Origin: Chitinophagaceae bacterium
Lineage (GTDB): Bacteria; Bacteroidota; Bacteroidia; Chitinophagales; Chitinophagaceae
Assembly (NCBI GenBank): GCA_016710165.1
Contig: JADJLJ010000001.1
Span: forward strand, 1,984,001 to 2,048,000
Length of the DNA stretch: 64,000 nucleotides
Direction of reading: 5' to 3'
Shown: positions 61,198 through 64,000 of the stretch, piece by piece
Layout of the letters: each line of letters opens with the position of its first letter
Position numbering within the stretch: the stretch's first letter is position 1
Program-made: the position numbers and the translations under genes
The notes under the pieces: generated by a model
The model's input: the letters and a program-made list of their open reading frames with translations, nothing else
Databases searched by the model: none
What the model was told of the DNA's origin: nothing

Positions 61198-62732
61198 TTA
61201 CATTATTTTTTTTACATGGTCTGAAAGACGAAGGCTTATGGCTACACAGGTAAGCGTTGGGTTTACAGCGCCCCCGGTGGTATAACAGGAAGCCCCGGCA
61301 ACATACATGTTATCAATGCCGTGAATTTTACAGTTGGCATCCACTACTCCTTTTTTCGGGTCTTCGTGCATCCGGGTGGTTCCTAAATGATGCCATCCGC
61401 CGCTGGTATAATCCGGCAATTGCGGATCATCATTAAGCAGGTAGTCGTGGAGCTTTACCCGGCCCAGGCGGGCAGCGCCGATCTGCTGGCCTAAAAGTCT
61501 GGTAATATTATACACGGTTTTTTTATCAATGGGAGATAATGCCCAGTGCAGGTTTGCACGGGGTACACCCAGTTCGTCTTTTTCTTCACTCAGCACCACT
61601 CTTGAATCGGGGTTGGGAAGTTGTTCGGCCCTTGTAAACAAACCATAGGACTGGTAAAATCCTTTGGAGAAAAGTTTCTGCAGATAGTTTCGTTTATCCA
61701 ATGCTGAATATTTGTGAAAAGTATCCAGTGCTTTACGTGTGTCATTCTCGGACCATATTTTTATGGAGGGTATGGCATGCTTGGACATGGCCAGCGGCAT
61801 CAGCGATATGGAACCATTTAATACTTTTAGTTCTTCCTGCTTTTGCGGCGATATGGCCAATTCAGCCCGGATCTTGGTTGCTCCGTCCATCTTATAAAAC
61901 AAAAGAGGGTCGGTATGGTTCAGCCACAATTCACCGGATTGTATTTCAACATGCTCCATGAAATAACGCCCAACCAGGTCATTATCGTTGCCAGGCCGGC
62001 AGGGGCCTGCTTATTGCAGGCAAGTAATACCCTTGCATTCTGAATGGAACAGCACGCCAAAATGAATTTCTTTGCTTTTACAGTATGTTCTTTCCCGGCA
62101 TAGTTCTTTACCGTTACCTGTTTGACGGAAGCAACATTTTCTGTGGCCGTAATGTCAACCACATTGGCGTAAGTATATAAATGAATGTTCTTTGCATTAA
62201 CAACCGCATCCCGGTATTTATTTCCAAATCTTGTTGGCGGACTGAAATGCCACATCTTGCTCCAGATGATTTTATCGTCAAGTGGCAAAAGCTTGTAGGC
62301 ATTGTTTTGTTTAAGCCAGTAATCGGTTCCCCATTCAAAAGGGCCAAGATCCAGGATATCGTGAGCTTTCGGATAATAGGGGGAAATGTCCTTCAGCGTA
62401 ATGGGCCAGCCACTGTTCTCGACCCAATCCCTTTTTTTAAAATCGATCTCATCAAAAGTGGAACACATGCCACCCCAGTGCCCGGTGCTTCCGCCAAAAT
62501 AATGCAGGCGGCTTGCTTTCATCGGGTAATACGGATGCCCGGTAAGTTTTCCATTGTATAGTTCCTGCACCCGGTCATCATATTCCATTCCCCCGCCTTC
62601 AAGCAGGATCACTTTATATGGTGTGTTCTCCCAGTCAAGGGCAATACTGATTCCGGCAGCGCCTGCTCCGATAATGCAGATGTCTCCTTCAATTACCGAT
62701 TGGTTATCTAATTGTCTGGCATCGATATGCAT
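61198..62732 (-). CDS. GMC-type FAD-dependent oxidoreductase (one frame break)
   Basis: A glucose-methanol-choline family oxidoreductase. The N-terminal frame has GDICIIGAGAAGISIALDWE (FAD-binding GxGxxG) and GGSTGHWGGMCSTFD. The C-terminal frame has GWHHLGTTRMHEDPKKGVVDANCKIHGIDNMYVAGASCYTTGGAVNPTLTCVAISLRLSDHV, the GMC signature with the catalytic-type His and Asn region. Adding one C in 61991-61992 joins the frames as QAPAGLGNDNDLVGRYFMEHVEIQ. Restored length is 511 residues. The neighbour at 62754 is a probable electron-transfer or export partner. The sugar or alcohol substrate is unknown. Confidence 0.87.
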
Positions 62733-62753
62733 AGGTGTTGTGGTCCGGTTTTA

Positions 62754-63146
62754 TCAGGTTAAAGAAAATAATGCACATTGCCGTGCCTCTGTTACAGAAA
62801 TAACCCACCCAAGGAGGATTTGTATATTGTAGTTGTTGAAATCATTTTGAATTTTTTTATCCAGCAATTCCGCAACAGCATTTTTATCGGACGCGGATAT
62901 TGATTTCCCGGCATCGTCTGTCAGAAGTACCTGTTCCAGTTTTACTTTTTCACTTTCCTGCGGCACCAGTTTCCGGTATTGAATTCCTATATCCCGGATC
63001 GTCTTTTCTTCGCAAAAATTACCCAGTTCCGCAGGCATTACCAGGGGATGGTAGTTCTTCTTCCCATTGCTGTAATACCTGATAACAGGAACGGATGCGA
63101 CAACCAACGCAGCGGTTGTGGTTACTAAAAAAGTTCTTCTTTTCAT
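62754..63146 (-). CDS. Tat-exported small subunit, gluconate 2-dehydrogenase subunit 3-like
   Basis: A 130-residue protein with a Tat signal MKRRTFLVTTTAALVVASVPV (RRxFL pattern). The remainder resembles gluconate 2-dehydrogenase subunit 3 family proteins, with LGNFCEEKTIRDIGIQYRKLVPQES and the C-terminal ILLGWVISVTEARQCALFSL. These small subunits accompany GMC oxidoreductases, and in gluconate dehydrogenase the small subunit carries the Tat signal that exports the complex. It lies 21 bp upstream of the GMC gene on the same strand. TatC is encoded at 51500. Confidence 0.78.
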   Translation of the reverse strand: MKRRTFLVTTTAALVVASVPVIRYYSNGKKNYHPLVMPAELGNFCEEKTIRDIGIQYRKLVPQESEKVKLEQVLLTDDAGKSISASDKNAVAELLDKKIQNDFNNYNIQILLGWVISVTEARQCALFSLT

Positions 63147-63695
63147 GGAGGTCAGCAGTGTTGTTTACTGTTTGGATTTTTAGTGAGGAAACCCTGGGGT
63201 TTCAATTCACTTCAAAACAGAATTATGTTATTTTTATTGTATTTGTAAATTAAAAATAGAGAAATAAAATTAAACGGATATCCATGCAAATTTCATTGGC
63301 CAAAACTTGTTTGGGATTTGTCATGGGCATTCATTTATTTATTGCCTGACTTGCCTGTTGTTTTATAAATAAATCATTAAAATTTATCAACATCTGTGGA
63401 TTACTAATCACCCAAAATTACAAAATCATGACAGGGGATTTTCACATATGTTTGTTTCCACACATTTATACATTTTTCAAATATTCATATAAGAAATACG
63501 GGTATTTTTAGGTCCGCGGTAGTATTTCGGCTACCAAATGCTGAAAAACCTAGCACTATTTTTGCAAAAAAGCAATCCAGTGAACAGGATGAGTAGTTTT
63601 ATTTTGTTTGCATTTACAACGTACCATGGATCAGATACTAAATGCGTAAATACAGCGTTAATAATAGTTATACATCCAATAAATCTTGATATTCT
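63147..63695. other. AT-rich intergenic region upstream of a beta-helix gene
   Basis: This 549-bp region has a clearly lower GC content than the genes around it. It contains a -7 box TATTTTTG (63557-63564) about 130 nt before the ATG at 63696, which would give a long leader, and a short hairpin GGTAG/CTACC at about 63518-63535. No ORF is supported. It is also the divergent promoter region of the Tat-signal gene. Confidence 0.5.
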
Positions 63696-64000
63696 ATGAA
63701 AGTATTTTTACTGGCATTATCGCTATTCTTTTATAGCCTTACACAAGCCGCCACTTATTACATCAGCCCTACGGGCAATGATGCCACCGGTACCGGGACC
63801 CTTGCCAATCCCTGGAGAACATTGTTCAAAGCAACCTCCACCGTTACAGCAGCCGGTAACACCATCCATGTACTGCCGGGTACTTACACCGAAACCCAGG
63901 AATCGAACCTGGCTGTAGGCGTCAGCCTTGAAGGAGAAGGGATCGCCAACTCCATCATACTCAGTAATATTACCGGACAGTGGACAACCCTGTTAAACCT
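63696..64000 (+). CDS. Exported beta-helix protein, N-terminal part (cut by window edge)
   Basis: About 101 residues are visible. The signal peptide MKVFLLALSLFFYSLTQA (about 18 residues) is followed by ATYYISPTGNDATGTGTLANPWRTLFKA, similar to the gene at 59024 (YYISPGGSDDKGNGTAGNPWQTLYKA) and continuing into the DUF1565-type region. It is a paralogue; whether it has a PnuC-like tail cannot be seen. Two such genes flank the GMC oxidoreductase pair. Confidence 0.75.
   Translation, partial: MKVFLLALSLFFYSLTQAATYYISPTGNDATGTGTLANPWRTLFKATSTVTAAGNTIHVLPGTYTETQESNLAVGVSLEGEGIANSIILSNITGQWTTLLN

Overview
The window is bacterial chromosome from a member of the Bacteroidota, most likely family Chitinophagaceae. 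The evidence is a SusC/SusD pair, an ECF sigma/anti-sigma/outer-membrane-protein operon, a UpxY-type antiterminator, -7 boxes of the form TAnnTTTG ahead of several genes, many secreted proteins ending their signal peptides in 'AQ', and intergenic palindromes typical of the phylum. The genus cannot be fixed. I see no rRNA, tRNA, CRISPR array or transposase gene.

Layout. 1-4.7 kb: partial M16 peptidase, alpha/beta hydrolase, queA, a TylF-like methyltransferase and an L,D-transpeptidase. 4.8-7.5 kb: outer-membrane barrel protein, anti-sigma factor and ECF sigma factor. 7.8-13.2 kb: kbl-lutB, a 139-bp tandem repeat array, a deacetylase-like protein and an EamA transporter. 13.2-25 kb: purH, a MITE-like element, an OmpA protein, ComEC, carB, a MORN protein, an M23 peptidase, Bcp and a small lipoprotein. 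25-33 kb: birA, rsfS, ftsH, lutC, a cyclotransferase, an LpxH-like phosphatase, a propeller protein, a thioredoxin-fold protein, a MerR regulator and a second M23 peptidase. 33-40.6 kb: alaS, GNAT, PDZ protein, gatB and a TlpA-like lipoprotein. 40.7-47.8 kb: SusD, SusC and an RND/MMPL exporter. 47.9-55.8 kb: recO, an amidohydrolase, prfA, a possible sigma-54-driven small RNA, tatC, rpiB, an M28 peptidase and a deoxyhypusine-synthase-like protein. 56-64 kb: a second M28 peptidase, then the head of a probable exopolysaccharide locus (UpxY antiterminator, CpsB-type phosphatase), a beta-helix protein fused to a PnuC-like membrane domain, a GMC oxidoreductase with its Tat-exported small subunit, and the start of a second beta-helix protein.

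Most genes are housekeeping or ordinary envelope functions. The unusual material is: the beta-helix/PnuC fusion (59024-61141); palindromic repeats inserted in frame in purH and alaS and related to intergenic palindromes nearby; a 4 x ~139-bp array whose GC-rich hairpins show compensatory changes; a 144-bp element with 21-bp perfect inverted ends; and a sigma-54-like promoter followed about 60 nt later by an intrinsic terminator with no gene between.

Sequence quality. Nine genes (EamA transporter, carB, recO, amidohydrolase, rpiB, first M28 peptidase, DHS-like gene, cpsB, GMC oxidoreductase) carry twelve single-base frame breaks, nearly all in short homopolymers, and ten of them lie between 47.9 and 62 kb. 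Each is resolved by a one-base correction that restores family motifs. Base-calling error is the simplest explanation. These genes are listed here over their restored extents.
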